From Aquisediminimonas profunda (GTDB taxonomy: Bacteria; Pseudomonadota; Alphaproteobacteria; Sphingomonadales; Sphingomonadaceae), in NCBI RefSeq assembly GCF_019443285.1, contig NZ_CP080327.1, forward strand, positions 3,282,001 to 3,346,000: a stretch of 64,000 nt of DNA, in the 5' to 3' direction. The translations under genes and the position numbers were made by a program. Of this stretch, positions 34,044 to 42,329 are shown in pieces; the first letter of the stretch is position 1, and the number at the start of each line of letters is the position of its first letter. A model generated the notes under the pieces. It had not been told where the DNA came from. It ran no database searches and saw nothing but the letters and a program-made list of their open reading frames with translations.

Positions 34044-34637
34044 ATGGACATTCGTACCGCAAGTCCCCGCGTCCTGCCCTTGTTCGTAGAGCGCTGGTCC
34101 CCGCGCGCCTTCGATGGCTCGGCAATCCCGCAAGAAGATCTCGACGTGATCCTGCAAGCTGCTGCCCTTGCCCCATCGGCATTCAACTATCAGCCTTGGC
34201 GCTTTCTCTATTCCCACCGCCAGGATGCCAACTGGGAGCTGTTCCTCTCGCTTCTTGTACCCTCAAACGCGAGTTGGGCGAAGGAGGCCGGGGTTCTTCT
34301 GTTCATCGTCTCCGACAGCGTCATGCAGCAAGGCGAAGTCTCGAATCCGTTACACAGCCACAGTTTCGATGCCGGTGCGGCGTGGGCGCAGATGGCACTG
34401 CAGGCAACGGCGATAGGCTATCACGCCCACGGCATGACCGGCATCGACTTTGGCCGCATCAGGACGGAATTGGCCGTGCCCGAGAGTTTTCGCATCGAAG
34501 CTGCTGTCGCAATCGGTCGTCGGGGTTCCCCGGATGTGCTGCCCGAAGGCCTCCGGACCCGCGAAGGGCCGAGTGGCCGAAAGCCGGTCTCGGCGATGGC
34601 TGCTGCCGGTTCGTTTGCGTCACTTCCAAGCGCCTGA
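34044..34637 (+). CDS. Nitroreductase family protein
   Basis: A 197-residue flavoprotein of the nitroreductase fold: RWSPRAFDG at the N-terminus, LAPSAFNYQPWRFLYS (FMN-phosphate contacts) and GYHAHGMTGID in the second half. Enzymes of this family reduce nitroaromatics and quinones with NAD(P)H. Ribosome site AGAGGAAAA at 34031-34039 region precedes the ATG. Last clear member of the pirin-DoxX-nitroreductase run. Confidence 0.88.
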   Translation: MDIRTASPRVLPLFVERWSPRAFDGSAIPQEDLDVILQAAALAPSAFNYQPWRFLYSHRQDANWELFLSLLVPSNASWAKEAGVLLFIVSDSVMQQGEVSNPLHSHSFDAGAAWAQMALQATAIGYHAHGMTGIDFGRIRTELAVPESFRIEAAVAIGRRGSPDVLPEGLRTREGPSGRKPVSAMAAAGSFASLPSA

Positions 34638-34764
34638 CGACGATACAGGCACAGGCTGTTGTGAGAGAGCGAAACTTCCGTTGTCACGTTTGGCCCCAAC
34701 CTTCCCGGCAAAGCAATCGCCTGCATTCCGGTCGTATTGTGATACGTTGTGACCACATCAAAGA

Positions 34765-34790
34765 GCTCTCTCGCTGAGGAACGAGAGAGC
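34765..34790 (+). other. Hairpin in the leader of the GNAT gene
   Basis: A perfect 9-bp stem GCTCTCTCG / CGAGAGAGC with an 8-base loop, 27 bases before the ATG at 34818. No T-run follows, so it may be an mRNA leader structure rather than a terminator. Confidence 0.4.
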
Positions 34791-34817
34791 CCCATCCATG
34801 AAAGGACACGTTTTGTC

Positions 34818-35156
34818 ATGAGCACCATTACAATCACCAAGGAGGATGATGGCCAACATGGTCGCTACGTGGCCCGGGTCGATGGCATTGACGCGGAGGC
34901 CGAACTGACATTCACGCATCGGGGCCCCCTTTTGATCAGCGCCGACCATACAGGCGCGCCCGAAGCATTGAGGGGCACGGGGGCTGCATCCGCCCTGGTT
35001 GAGTATCTTGTTGCCGATGCACGAGGCTCAGGCTTTCGCATCATCCCGATCTGCCCCTATGTTCGTGCCCGATACGCCGTGCATCCCGAATGGCAGGACG
35101 TTATGACCGTGGCTCCGGGCGTAGAGCCCACCGTTTCGAAAGGGCACGAGCAGTGA
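34818..35156 (+). CDS. YidJ/GNAT-type N-acetyltransferase
   Basis: A 112-residue minimal GNAT fold of the PF14542-like type. Typical features are the central strand pair (AEAELTFTHRGPLLISADHTGAPEALRGTGAASALVEYL) with the coenzyme-binding RGTGAA, and FRIIPICPYVRARYAVHPEWQDV at the end, where Pro/Tyr residues stack on the acyl donor. Substrates of this small branch are not known. Ends with TGA overlapping the next GTG (GTGA at 35153-35156). Confidence 0.82.
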   Translation: MSTITITKEDDGQHGRYVARVDGIDAEAELTFTHRGPLLISADHTGAPEALRGTGAASALVEYLVADARGSGFRIIPICPYVRARYAVHPEWQDVMTVAPGVEPTVSKGHEQ

Positions 35157-35713
35157 TCAGACTCGTCGGCATATCAGGCAGTTTGCGACGGGCGTCATTC
35201 AATACGGCCCTGCTCAACAATGCGGCACAGCTTCTTCCTGACGGCGTCACGTTCGAGGTGCGCACCCTTCACGGAATACCGTTGTACGATGGCGATGAGG
35301 AGGAGGCGACCGGGATTCCCGCGGCCGTCACAGCGCTCAAGGACGCCATCATGGCGGCCGATGGGGTCATCCTCGCAACGCCCGAATATAACAATGGCAT
35401 CCCGGGCGTATTCAAGAATGCAATCGATTGGGCTTCGCGCCCGCCAAGCGATGGCGGTCGTGTTTTCAGGGGGCGTCACTTTGCCATAATGGGCGCCTCT
35501 CCGGGAGGTTTCGGCACAATCCTGTCCCAGAACCATTGGCTTCCCGTGATGCGCACCTTGGGTGTGCAGCTCTGGACAGGCGGACGCCTGATGGTTTCGC
35601 GTGCTGGCAAGGTCTTTGATGTTGACGGGACGATCAGCGATCCGGAAATGCGCGAGCAGATCCGTGTGTATCTTGAGGGGTTCGTCGACTACCTGGCGAC
35701 ACGCGCACGGTGA
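35153..35713 (+). CDS. NADPH-dependent FMN reductase (ChrR/YieF-like)
   Basis: A 186-residue flavodoxin-like reductase: VGISGSLRRASFNTALL is the FMN-phosphate loop, VILATPEYNNGIPGVFKNAIDW is the family signature. Relatives reduce quinones, azo compounds or chromate. The start is a GTG at 35153 overlapping the stop of the GNAT gene; an upstream ATG at 35090 would overlap more and lacks similarity. Fits the redox theme of this cluster. Confidence 0.88.
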   Translation: MIRLVGISGSLRRASFNTALLNNAAQLLPDGVTFEVRTLHGIPLYDGDEEEATGIPAAVTALKDAIMAADGVILATPEYNNGIPGVFKNAIDWASRPPSDGGRVFRGRHFAIMGASPGGFGTILSQNHWLPVMRTLGVQLWTGGRLMVSRAGKVFDVDGTISDPEMREQIRVYLEGFVDYLATRAR

Positions 35714-35754
35714 CCATATATTCGGGGCCATTGGCCACATGGTCGGCGGAGTAA

Positions 35755-36144
35755 CTAAGGTCGCTCGATGCCTTCGATGATCGGGCAGTCGGGCCGTTCA
35801 TCGCCATGGCAGAGTTTCGCCAATGCAAGCAGTGATGCCCGCATTTGCTCGAGTCGTTCTGCCTTGCGGTGCAATTCCTCTGCCCGGGCAAGTGCGAGGG
35901 CCTTAACATCTGCACTGGACCGGTTTCGGTCGCCCCAGAGCGAGAGCAATTCCCGTATTTCCTCGATCGGAAATCCCAGGTCGCGAGCATTGGCAATGAA
36001 TCTCAGCCGATGCACGTCGTCGGGCGAGTAGTCTCGAAATGTGCCGTTGCGTCGTGGAGGGGACGGGACCAGGCCAATCTTCTCGTAGTGGCGTATCATG
36101 CGCTGGGTTACGCCGGTTTCATCAGCAACGTGTCCAATGTTCAT
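35755..36144 (-). CDS. cueR: CueR-type Cu(I)-responsive MerR regulator
   Basis: A 129-residue MerR-family regulator: NIGHVADETGVTQRMIRHYEKIGL is the DNA-binding domain, followed by a dimerisation helix (ALALARAEELHRKAERLEQMRASLLALAKL) and the metal loop CHGDERPDC, a C-x7-C motif typical of CueR-like sensors. Located directly downstream of copA on the same strand (56-base gap), so it is likely co-transcribed and autoregulated. Start chosen at 36144, where the MerR domain begins. Confidence 0.9.
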   Translation of the reverse strand: MNIGHVADETGVTQRMIRHYEKIGLVPSPPRRNGTFRDYSPDDVHRLRFIANARDLGFPIEEIRELLSLWGDRNRSSADVKALALARAEELHRKAERLEQMRASLLALAKLCHGDERPDCPIIEGIERP

Positions 36145-36200
36145 TGCGCTGTTCCTTCCTTCTGCTGCCGCAATCGCTGCGAAACGAAGAGGCACTTCCG

Positions 36201-38561
36201 TTACAGCCGTACCATCCGCAAGCGTAACGCGTTGGTGATGACACTCACGGATGATAACGCCATGGCTGCCGCGGCAATGGCAGGTGAGAGCATCCAGCCA
36301 AATGCCGGATAGAGCGCCCCTGCCGCAATCGGGATGCCGGCGACGTTGTAGACAAAAGCAAAAACCAGATTCTGGCGAATGTTGCGCATGACCGCTCGGG
36401 ACAGGCGCCGCGCACGCAAGATGCCGTTGAGGTCGCCTTGCAGCAAGGTCACTCCGGCGCTCTCGATAGCAACATCAGCACCGGCACCCATCGCAATGCC
36501 GACTTCAGCGGCCGCAAGGGCTGGCGCATCGTTGACACCGTCCCCTGCCATAGCCACGCTCTGCCCCTCTGCGCGAAGCTTTTGGACGACACTGGCCTTG
36601 TCCTCGGGAAGCACCTCAGCTTCAACAGCATCGATACCGAGGCGAGCCGCGACCGCCAGTGCCGTGGTGCGGTTGTCGCCGGTCATCATAACGATGCGGA
36701 TACCATCCGCTTTCAGCTCGCGGATTGCCTGAGCCGATGTTTCCTTGATCGGATCGGAGATGCCCAGAAGTCCTGCGATTTTGCCATCGACGCTGGCGAA
36801 AATCGCAGTCGCGCCTTCCGCACGCATTGCCTCGGCTGCTTCATTGAGATCGGCAGTATCAATCTTCTGCTCAGCCATGAAGCGCGGCCCGCCGAGTAGC
36901 ACCTTCTTGCCGGAAACCCTGCCGGTCACACCACGCCCGACCGGCGAATCGAAGTCTTCCACCGTTTCCAGTTCAAGCTTGCGCTCCTGCCCGGCGCGAA
37001 CGATGGCTTCACCCAACGGGTGCTCACTGCCACGCTCAAGGCTGGCGGCGAGGCGAAGGACCTCGTTCTCTTCCCATCCATTTGCAGTGCGGATACCTGT
37101 GACCGCCGGGCGTCCCTCGGTCAGCGTTCCCGTCTTGTCGACAACAAGCGTGTCGATCTTTTCAAAGCGCTCAAGCGCTTCGGCATTCTTGATCAGCACG
37201 CCAGCTTGCGCGCCGCGCCCAACCCCGACCATGATTGACATCGGCGTCGCAAGGCCGAGCGCACAGGGGCAGGCGACAATCAGCACCGAAACGGCCGCGA
37301 CCAGAGCGTAGGTCAGACGCGGGTCGGGGCCAAGCACGACCCAGAACGCAGCGGCAACCAATGCGACAGCAATTACTGCCGGGACAAACCAGCCCGAAAC
37401 CTGATCGGCCATGCGCTGGATCGGGGCACGACTGCGCTGCGCCTCGGCGACCATCTGGACAATTCGAGAGAGCAGGGTTTCGGTCCCGACTTTCTCGGCA
37501 ATCATGACGAAACTGCCAGTCTTGTTGAGCGAGCCGGCGATAACCTTGGCGCCTACCTCCTTGGTGACTGGCATGGATTCGCCCGTGACCAAAGATTCAT
37601 CAATCGAGACCCGACCCTCAGTGATCATACCATCAACAGGGATTTTTTCGCCGGGACGAACCCGCAGATGATCGCCCACAACCACCGCATCGAGATTAAC
37701 GTCCTCGTCATGGCCATGACTGGTAACCCGGCGCGCGGTCCTGGGTGCCAGATCGAGCAGAGCCCTGATCGCCCCGGACGTGCGTTCACGTGCGCGCAGC
37801 TCCAGCACTTGTCCCAGAAGGGCCAAAACCGTGATCACAGCTGCCGCCTCGAAATAGACCGGCACGGTACCCATCCGATCACGGACGGCAGGCGGGAAGA
37901 GCGATGGCCCAAAATGCGCGACGAGACTGTAGAAATAAGCGACGCCGACACCCATGGAGATCAGCGTAAACATGTTCAGGCGGCGCGACTTGAGAGAGGC
38001 CCATCCTCGATCAAAAAATGGCCAGCCTGCCCACAGGACAACAGGAGTCGCCAGTACAAACTGGATCCAGTTTGATGTTTGCTGGCCCACAAACAACATG
38101 TGTCCCGTCAGATGTCCGCCCATCTCCAGCGTGAAAACCGGCAGCGTCAGCACGAGTGCAATCCAGAAGCGGCGCGCCATGTCGGCCAGTTCAGCACTTG
38201 GACCCGTGTCCAGCGAGACCGTTGCCGGCTCCAGTGCCATGCCGCAAATCGGGCAGGAGCCGGGGCCAAGTTGTCGCACCTCGGGATGCATAGGGCAGGT
38301 GTAGATGACGTCACCGGCGACGGCTGACACCGGGACTTCGACCTTGCCGCCAAGGTAATGATCGGGATGGGTTACAAACTTCGTCTGGCAGCCTGCGCTG
38401 CAGAAATGATATTCCTGGCTCGCATGGGTCGCGTGGTGCTTCGTGACAGCTGGATCCACGCTCATGCCGCATACCGGATCAGTCGCGTATTTCGCCTCCA
38501 TTGTCGCGTCAGTGCCATGCGCAACGCCATGATGGTGCGCCTTATGATCAGTCGATGTCAT
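36201..38561 (-). CDS. copA: Copper-exporting P1B-type ATPase
   Basis: A 786-residue heavy-metal ATPase. The N-terminus has a His-rich leader, a YHS domain (DPVCGMSV...YHFCSAGC, about 28-70) and a Cys-Met metal-binding segment (YTCPMHPEV...GSCPICGMALEP, about 87-112), instead of a classical HMA domain. TM6 carries the CPC motif (IVACPCALGLATPMS). The phosphorylation site is VDKTGTLTEG and the hinge GDGVNDAPAL. It exports Cu(I). Strong AAGGAG before the ATG, and a MerR-type operator upstream. CueR gene follows. Confidence 0.94.
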   Translation of the reverse strand: MTSTDHKAHHHGVAHGTDATMEAKYATDPVCGMSVDPAVTKHHATHASQEYHFCSAGCQTKFVTHPDHYLGGKVEVPVSAVAGDVIYTCPMHPEVRQLGPGSCPICGMALEPATVSLDTGPSAELADMARRFWIALVLTLPVFTLEMGGHLTGHMLFVGQQTSNWIQFVLATPVVLWAGWPFFDRGWASLKSRRLNMFTLISMGVGVAYFYSLVAHFGPSLFPPAVRDRMGTVPVYFEAAAVITVLALLGQVLELRARERTSGAIRALLDLAPRTARRVTSHGHDEDVNLDAVVVGDHLRVRPGEKIPVDGMITEGRVSIDESLVTGESMPVTKEVGAKVIAGSLNKTGSFVMIAEKVGTETLLSRIVQMVAEAQRSRAPIQRMADQVSGWFVPAVIAVALVAAAFWVVLGPDPRLTYALVAAVSVLIVACPCALGLATPMSIMVGVGRGAQAGVLIKNAEALERFEKIDTLVVDKTGTLTEGRPAVTGIRTANGWEENEVLRLAASLERGSEHPLGEAIVRAGQERKLELETVEDFDSPVGRGVTGRVSGKKVLLGGPRFMAEQKIDTADLNEAAEAMRAEGATAIFASVDGKIAGLLGISDPIKETSAQAIRELKADGIRIVMMTGDNRTTALAVAARLGIDAVEAEVLPEDKASVVQKLRAEGQSVAMAGDGVNDAPALAAAEVGIAMGAGADVAIESAGVTLLQGDLNGILRARRLSRAVMRNIRQNLVFAFVYNVAGIPIAAGALYPAFGWMLSPAIAAAAMALSSVSVITNALRLRMVRL

Positions 38562-38595
38562 ATCGATTCTCCTTCAACGCATCATCATGTGCAGT

Positions 38596-38616
38596 CTGAC
38601 ATCATGTCAGAGTCAA
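38596..38616 (-). promoter_or_regulatory. CueR/MerR-type operator-promoter of copA
   Basis: On the minus strand TTGACT (38616-38611) as -35 box, directly followed by a perfect 15-base palindrome CTGACAT-G-ATGTCAG (38610-38596). MerR proteins bind exactly such a dyad between the -35 and -10 boxes. The -10 box is less clear (CACATG/CATGAT). The remaining spacer up to 38869 shows nothing else I can name. Confidence 0.75.
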
Positions 38617-38869
38617 GCGAATAAATTGTGTGATCCGAACTTTGGACAAAAGATTTCCCATTGAGCGGGTTTCCATGTCTGGCAGCACACACATAGCCGC
38701 AATTTCCGGTTCCAATCCGCCTCCTCGCCAGCCGCTGTTCAACTCGGGGCGTTTGGCCGAAAGGAGACCAAATACGTCCTGCCCAATGTCGGAAAACTAG
38801 CCAAAAAAGGGATCTCACAAACAATGCGAAAAGCCGGACCTCAATGAGGAAGAGCAACGCTCCGGCAAG

Positions 38870-40183
38870 CTAAGCTGAGATCTCCGTTGGAGACTGATCT
38901 GGGGGCATGCCCAATCTGAGCCGATGCAATGCAGTTCGGATTGCAAGACCTATGGCGAGGAGCACAAGCGACCACAAGCAGGCCTCAAGCCCGATCCCGT
39001 ATGTCGCGAAGGCCAGGAACAGGATACCAATGGCAATGATTGCGCGCGCTGCGGAGGTGGGGCTGAGCTTCCAGGCTGCCAATGCGCTTGTGAGGTAAAG
39101 GACAACAACAGCCGCGGTAGAAAGCAGGATAGTGAAGGTGAACAGGTTTGCGGTCGCGCGGCTGGCATTGGCGATTATCAGAAGAATGGTCAGCCCCGAT
39201 GCCACCAACTGCGCCACTACCGGGGTGTTGACGCCGCGTGTTTTGGCCATGACGGCGGGCAGATCGCCCCTCAAAGCCATGGCATAGCCCAGTTCACCCG
39301 TCGCAAGTATGAGTCCGTTCAGGCATCCTATTGCGGCGATCGCGATCGTGAGTGAAGCAAGGCTTGCGACGCCGTGCCCCCAGCGGGATACAAGCGCATC
39401 GGCAAACGGCGCGGGCGACGTCGCGACTGTATCGGCGGGCAAAAGCATCTGGATACTTGTCCCGGCAACTAGATAAAGGACGACGACGAAGGCGGTGCCA
39501 CCCAGCAACGCGCGCGGAATCGTGCGCCCGGGATTGCGAACCTTGCCAACCGGCGTGGTCGCACATTCAAAGCCTGTGAATGCGAAAAAGGTCAAAGCGG
39601 TAGCGCTGGCTATATTGCCAATATTGATCGGCATCTCCGGCAGCGGCTCAAGGCGACCACCCGTCAAGCCGTGTTCGAGGAACAACCAGATGACCGCGAG
39701 AAGCGGCAAGAGCTTTATCGCCACGGTGACGAGCGAGAGCCCACCAACCGCCCGCACCCCGATCATGTTGACGCCTGTCAGCAGGATCACCCAGCCGATT
39801 GAGACCGGAATGATAAGATCTGGTCGGACAAATTGCGGTTCGGCAAAGGACAACGCGGACGCTACGCCAATCGCAACTGACGCTTGGGCCGTCCAGTTCG
39901 AAACCCAGAATGCCCATGCAACGAGGAAAGCGACAGTGGGACCAAACTCCCGCTCCACATTGGCCTGGATCCCGTCGCCGCTCAATCGCGATAGCCGTGA
40001 CAGCGCGAAAACAACGCATAGTACGCCAACGCCACTGATGAGCCATCCGATCAGCACATTGCGGCCCAAGGGTGCAAGGCTGACCGGCAGCATGAAAATA
40101 CCTGATCCAATGATCGTCCCGACCACCAGTGCAGTGGTCATCCAGATGCCGATCGTTGGCGGCTCGTTTGCTTCGCCGTCCAT
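38870..40183 (-). CDS. APC family amino-acid/polyamine permease
   Basis: A 437-residue permease with about 12 membrane helices. Family features: TTALVVGTIIGSGIFMLPVSLAPLG (helix 1 with GSGIF unwound segment), FFAFTGFECATTPVGKVRNPGRTIPRA and GELGYAMALRGDLPAVM. The closest functional group is the AdiC/PotE-type exchangers, but the substrate cannot be assigned. The start is the ATG at 40183 behind GGGGGG; the longer open frame to 40360 adds a soluble tail without similarity. Confidence 0.87.
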   Translation of the reverse strand: MDGEANEPPTIGIWMTTALVVGTIIGSGIFMLPVSLAPLGRNVLIGWLISGVGVLCVVFALSRLSRLSGDGIQANVEREFGPTVAFLVAWAFWVSNWTAQASVAIGVASALSFAEPQFVRPDLIIPVSIGWVILLTGVNMIGVRAVGGLSLVTVAIKLLPLLAVIWLFLEHGLTGGRLEPLPEMPINIGNIASATALTFFAFTGFECATTPVGKVRNPGRTIPRALLGGTAFVVVLYLVAGTSIQMLLPADTVATSPAPFADALVSRWGHGVASLASLTIAIAAIGCLNGLILATGELGYAMALRGDLPAVMAKTRGVNTPVVAQLVASGLTILLIIANASRATANLFTFTILLSTAAVVVLYLTSALAAWKLSPTSAARAIIAIGILFLAFATYGIGLEACLWSLVLLAIGLAIRTALHRLRLGMPPDQSPTEISA

Positions 40184-40401
40184 ATGCCCCCCAATTCCCG
40201 GCAAGCGCTGCCGGATCGGGTCAGGTTGCTCAAGGCGATGTACATGAAACTCGTCAAAGGTCCGCACACTTAATTTTCTGGCAGCAGAGCCGGTCGATGC
40301 CGGAGACTTTGTGGACATCCAACTGCCACTTATTGCACTCCGAAAGCGCAGATCATCCAACGCCCGGAAGATGCTCCCTTGTAATGCTCATCAGAACCGC
40401 A

Positions 40402-41388
40402 TCACTGCCTCGAATCGTCTTTGCGCAAAATGGCAACCACGAGCTTACCGCTTGCATGCCCGGATTCGAGATGCCGGATAGCCTCGGGCACTTCGCTCAG
40501 CGGGTAGCTGCGCTCGATGACAGGCTGCACTTTGCCGGCTTCAACAAGCTCCTTCAACACCAGCAGGTCCGTCTGGTTGGGCCTCGCGAGCAGGTTTCCC
40601 AGCGTCTGTCGGGCGATCGAAAGCAGCGGACCGAGCAGCAGCGCTTCATGAAATTGGCGGTTCGATCCACCGCTCATCACGTACCGACCGGCGGGGGCCA
40701 ACGTGCGTCTATAGTCCCAGATTGACCGGTCGCCATTCGCTGCCAAAATGAGATCGAACTTTTGGCCGGAGTTCGCAAAATCGACTTTTGTGTAGTCGAG
40801 CACGTGTTCGGCACCAAGCGCCCGGATCATATCGATGTTTTTCGTGCTACAGACGGCCGTCACATCCGCTCCAAACGCCTTGGCAATCTGCAGCGCGAAT
40901 GTGCCCACACCGCCGGAAGCGCCATGGATCAACACCTTCTGCGAAGGTTCAATCTTGCCCTTCCGCAGCGCCTGCAGCGCCGTGCAGCCGGCTGTGGGGA
41001 CGCAGGCAGCTTCTTCGAACGAGAGGTTTGCCGGCTTCGCCGCCAATGCACTCTCATGCGCCGTTACGTACTCGGCGTACGCACCATACCCACAGCGAGA
41101 GACCTCTCCGTACACTTCATCGCCGCGCTTGAATTGGGTGACGCTGCGGCCGACGACTTCGACGTTTCCGGCAATGTCGCAACCAATAATCCTGAATTTT
41201 GGCTTGATCAGGCCAGCCACCAGCCGAAACGCGAACGGCGTTCCACGAAGGAGATGCCAGTCGCCAGCGTTGGCAGACGCTGCATGGACGCGCACCAGCA
41301 CATCATTGTCGCCAACAGCAGGCATGGGAACGTCATCGAGTCGCAATACGCTCGGTGGGCCATATGTTTCGCGAACAATCGCTTTCAC
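40402..41388 (-). CDS. MDR family NAD(P)-dependent oxidoreductase (quinone reductase-like)
   Basis: A 328-residue medium-chain dehydrogenase/reductase without the catalytic zinc cysteine set. MKAIVRETYGPPSVLRLDDVP starts the GroES-like domain and VLIHGASGGVGTFALQIAKAFGADV is the Rossmann motif; DEVYGEVSRCGYGAYAEYV is the usual QOR-like segment. Probably reduces a quinone or enone with NADPH. The start overlaps the stop of the upstream DUF6010-like gene by 4 bases (41385-41388). Confidence 0.88.
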   Translation of the reverse strand: MKAIVRETYGPPSVLRLDDVPMPAVGDNDVLVRVHAASANAGDWHLLRGTPFAFRLVAGLIKPKFRIIGCDIAGNVEVVGRSVTQFKRGDEVYGEVSRCGYGAYAEYVTAHESALAAKPANLSFEEAACVPTAGCTALQALRKGKIEPSQKVLIHGASGGVGTFALQIAKAFGADVTAVCSTKNIDMIRALGAEHVLDYTKVDFANSGQKFDLILAANGDRSIWDYRRTLAPAGRYVMSGGSNRQFHEALLLGPLLSIARQTLGNLLARPNQTDLLVLKELVEAGKVQPVIERSYPLSEVPEAIRHLESGHASGKLVVAILRKDDSRQ

Positions 41389-41807
41389 GGCGATGGCTCC
41401 TCACGGCGAATTGTCTTCCGCGCCAAGTAAAGTTGGCTCGCCAGCCAACCACCCACCACGATATCAATTGTGCCGCAAAAGCCAGGCCACCACACTGGCA
41501 TTCCGGGGTTCGTGACAAGCGTGGGATGAAGGAAAAAGTCAAAGAATCCATGTCCGGCGAGACCGGCTGCCGTCAACCACATGCTCTTCTTGAAGCCAAG
41601 CAAGGCAAAGACTGAAAATACCAGCCCAACTGCAATCTCAATCTCCAACGTCGAGTTCCCCGACGCGCCCATCACTGCAAACAGCGAGTAGTATGACGCA
41701 ATCACGATCAGGACCGTCGGGTAAAAGGCGCGGTCGCGGTCGAAGCCACTCGCGGCAGCAAAGCCAGAGACTGCCAAGCCCAGGATCAAGCCGACGGCGT
41801 ATTCCAT
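41385..41807 (-). CDS. Small membrane protein (DUF6010-like)
   Basis: A 140-residue protein with four predicted helices: YAVGLILGLAVSGFAAASG, FYPTVLIVIASYYSLFAVMG, IEIAVGLVFSVFALLGF and AAGLAGHGFFDFF, plus conserved NPGMPVWWPGFCGTIDIVVGGWLAS. I recall this as an uncharacterised family (DUF6010), assignment moderate. Stop and start overlap the MDR gene (ATGA), indicating a two-gene operon. Confidence 0.7.
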   Translation of the reverse strand: MEYAVGLILGLAVSGFAAASGFDRDRAFYPTVLIVIASYYSLFAVMGASGNSTLEIEIAVGLVFSVFALLGFKKSMWLTAAGLAGHGFFDFFLHPTLVTNPGMPVWWPGFCGTIDIVVGGWLASQLYLARKTIRREEPSP

Positions 41808-42329
41808 AAGATATTCTTCCCCCAGGCTGCGCTTCCAATGTTTTGTCCACGCCCCAATTTGGATCTTTGCCCCTTGCCCCCTCGTACTCAGCTGCCCTTT
41901 CCAAGGCCATAGCCAACCCGAATTTTACCTTCCATTCATGCGGGCTCCAGAGAACAATCAGCCGTGGCGAAATGGCCGGAATTGGGCGTGAAGTCACCAT
42001 CAGCGCATTCGCTCAATGCATGTCCGCTAGGCGGCCTAGTGGCCTGGTTTCCGAATTCGCGATCAGTCCGAAGTTCCGGACAATCAGACATTTGGTATGC
42101 TCAAAGAGAGGCTGACTTGAGCGAACCATATAATGTGAACAATGGGGTCATTCGCGGACTTCACCCCTTGAAGCTGCGGAAGGGCAGATCGTGCTTGCAG
42201 TGTCTAGGCGTCTGATCCGCCTCATCAGCAATTCTCTTCGGATTATGCACTTTAGCGGGCGCGCCAGCACCGTGTGACCGGAGCCGCGCCGCTGACCTTC
42301 AGATCATGTTTGCCGAACCCTTGAAGGCG
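41808..42329. other. Intergenic region without a recognisable gene
   Basis: About 520 bases between the DUF6010-like start and the diguanylate cyclase stop. Short open frames exist on both strands, for instance near 41843-42115 on plus, but they have no ribosome site or similarity that I recognise. A partial dyad around GTCCG-AAGTT-CCGGAC lies near 42066-42083. Confidence 0.4.
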
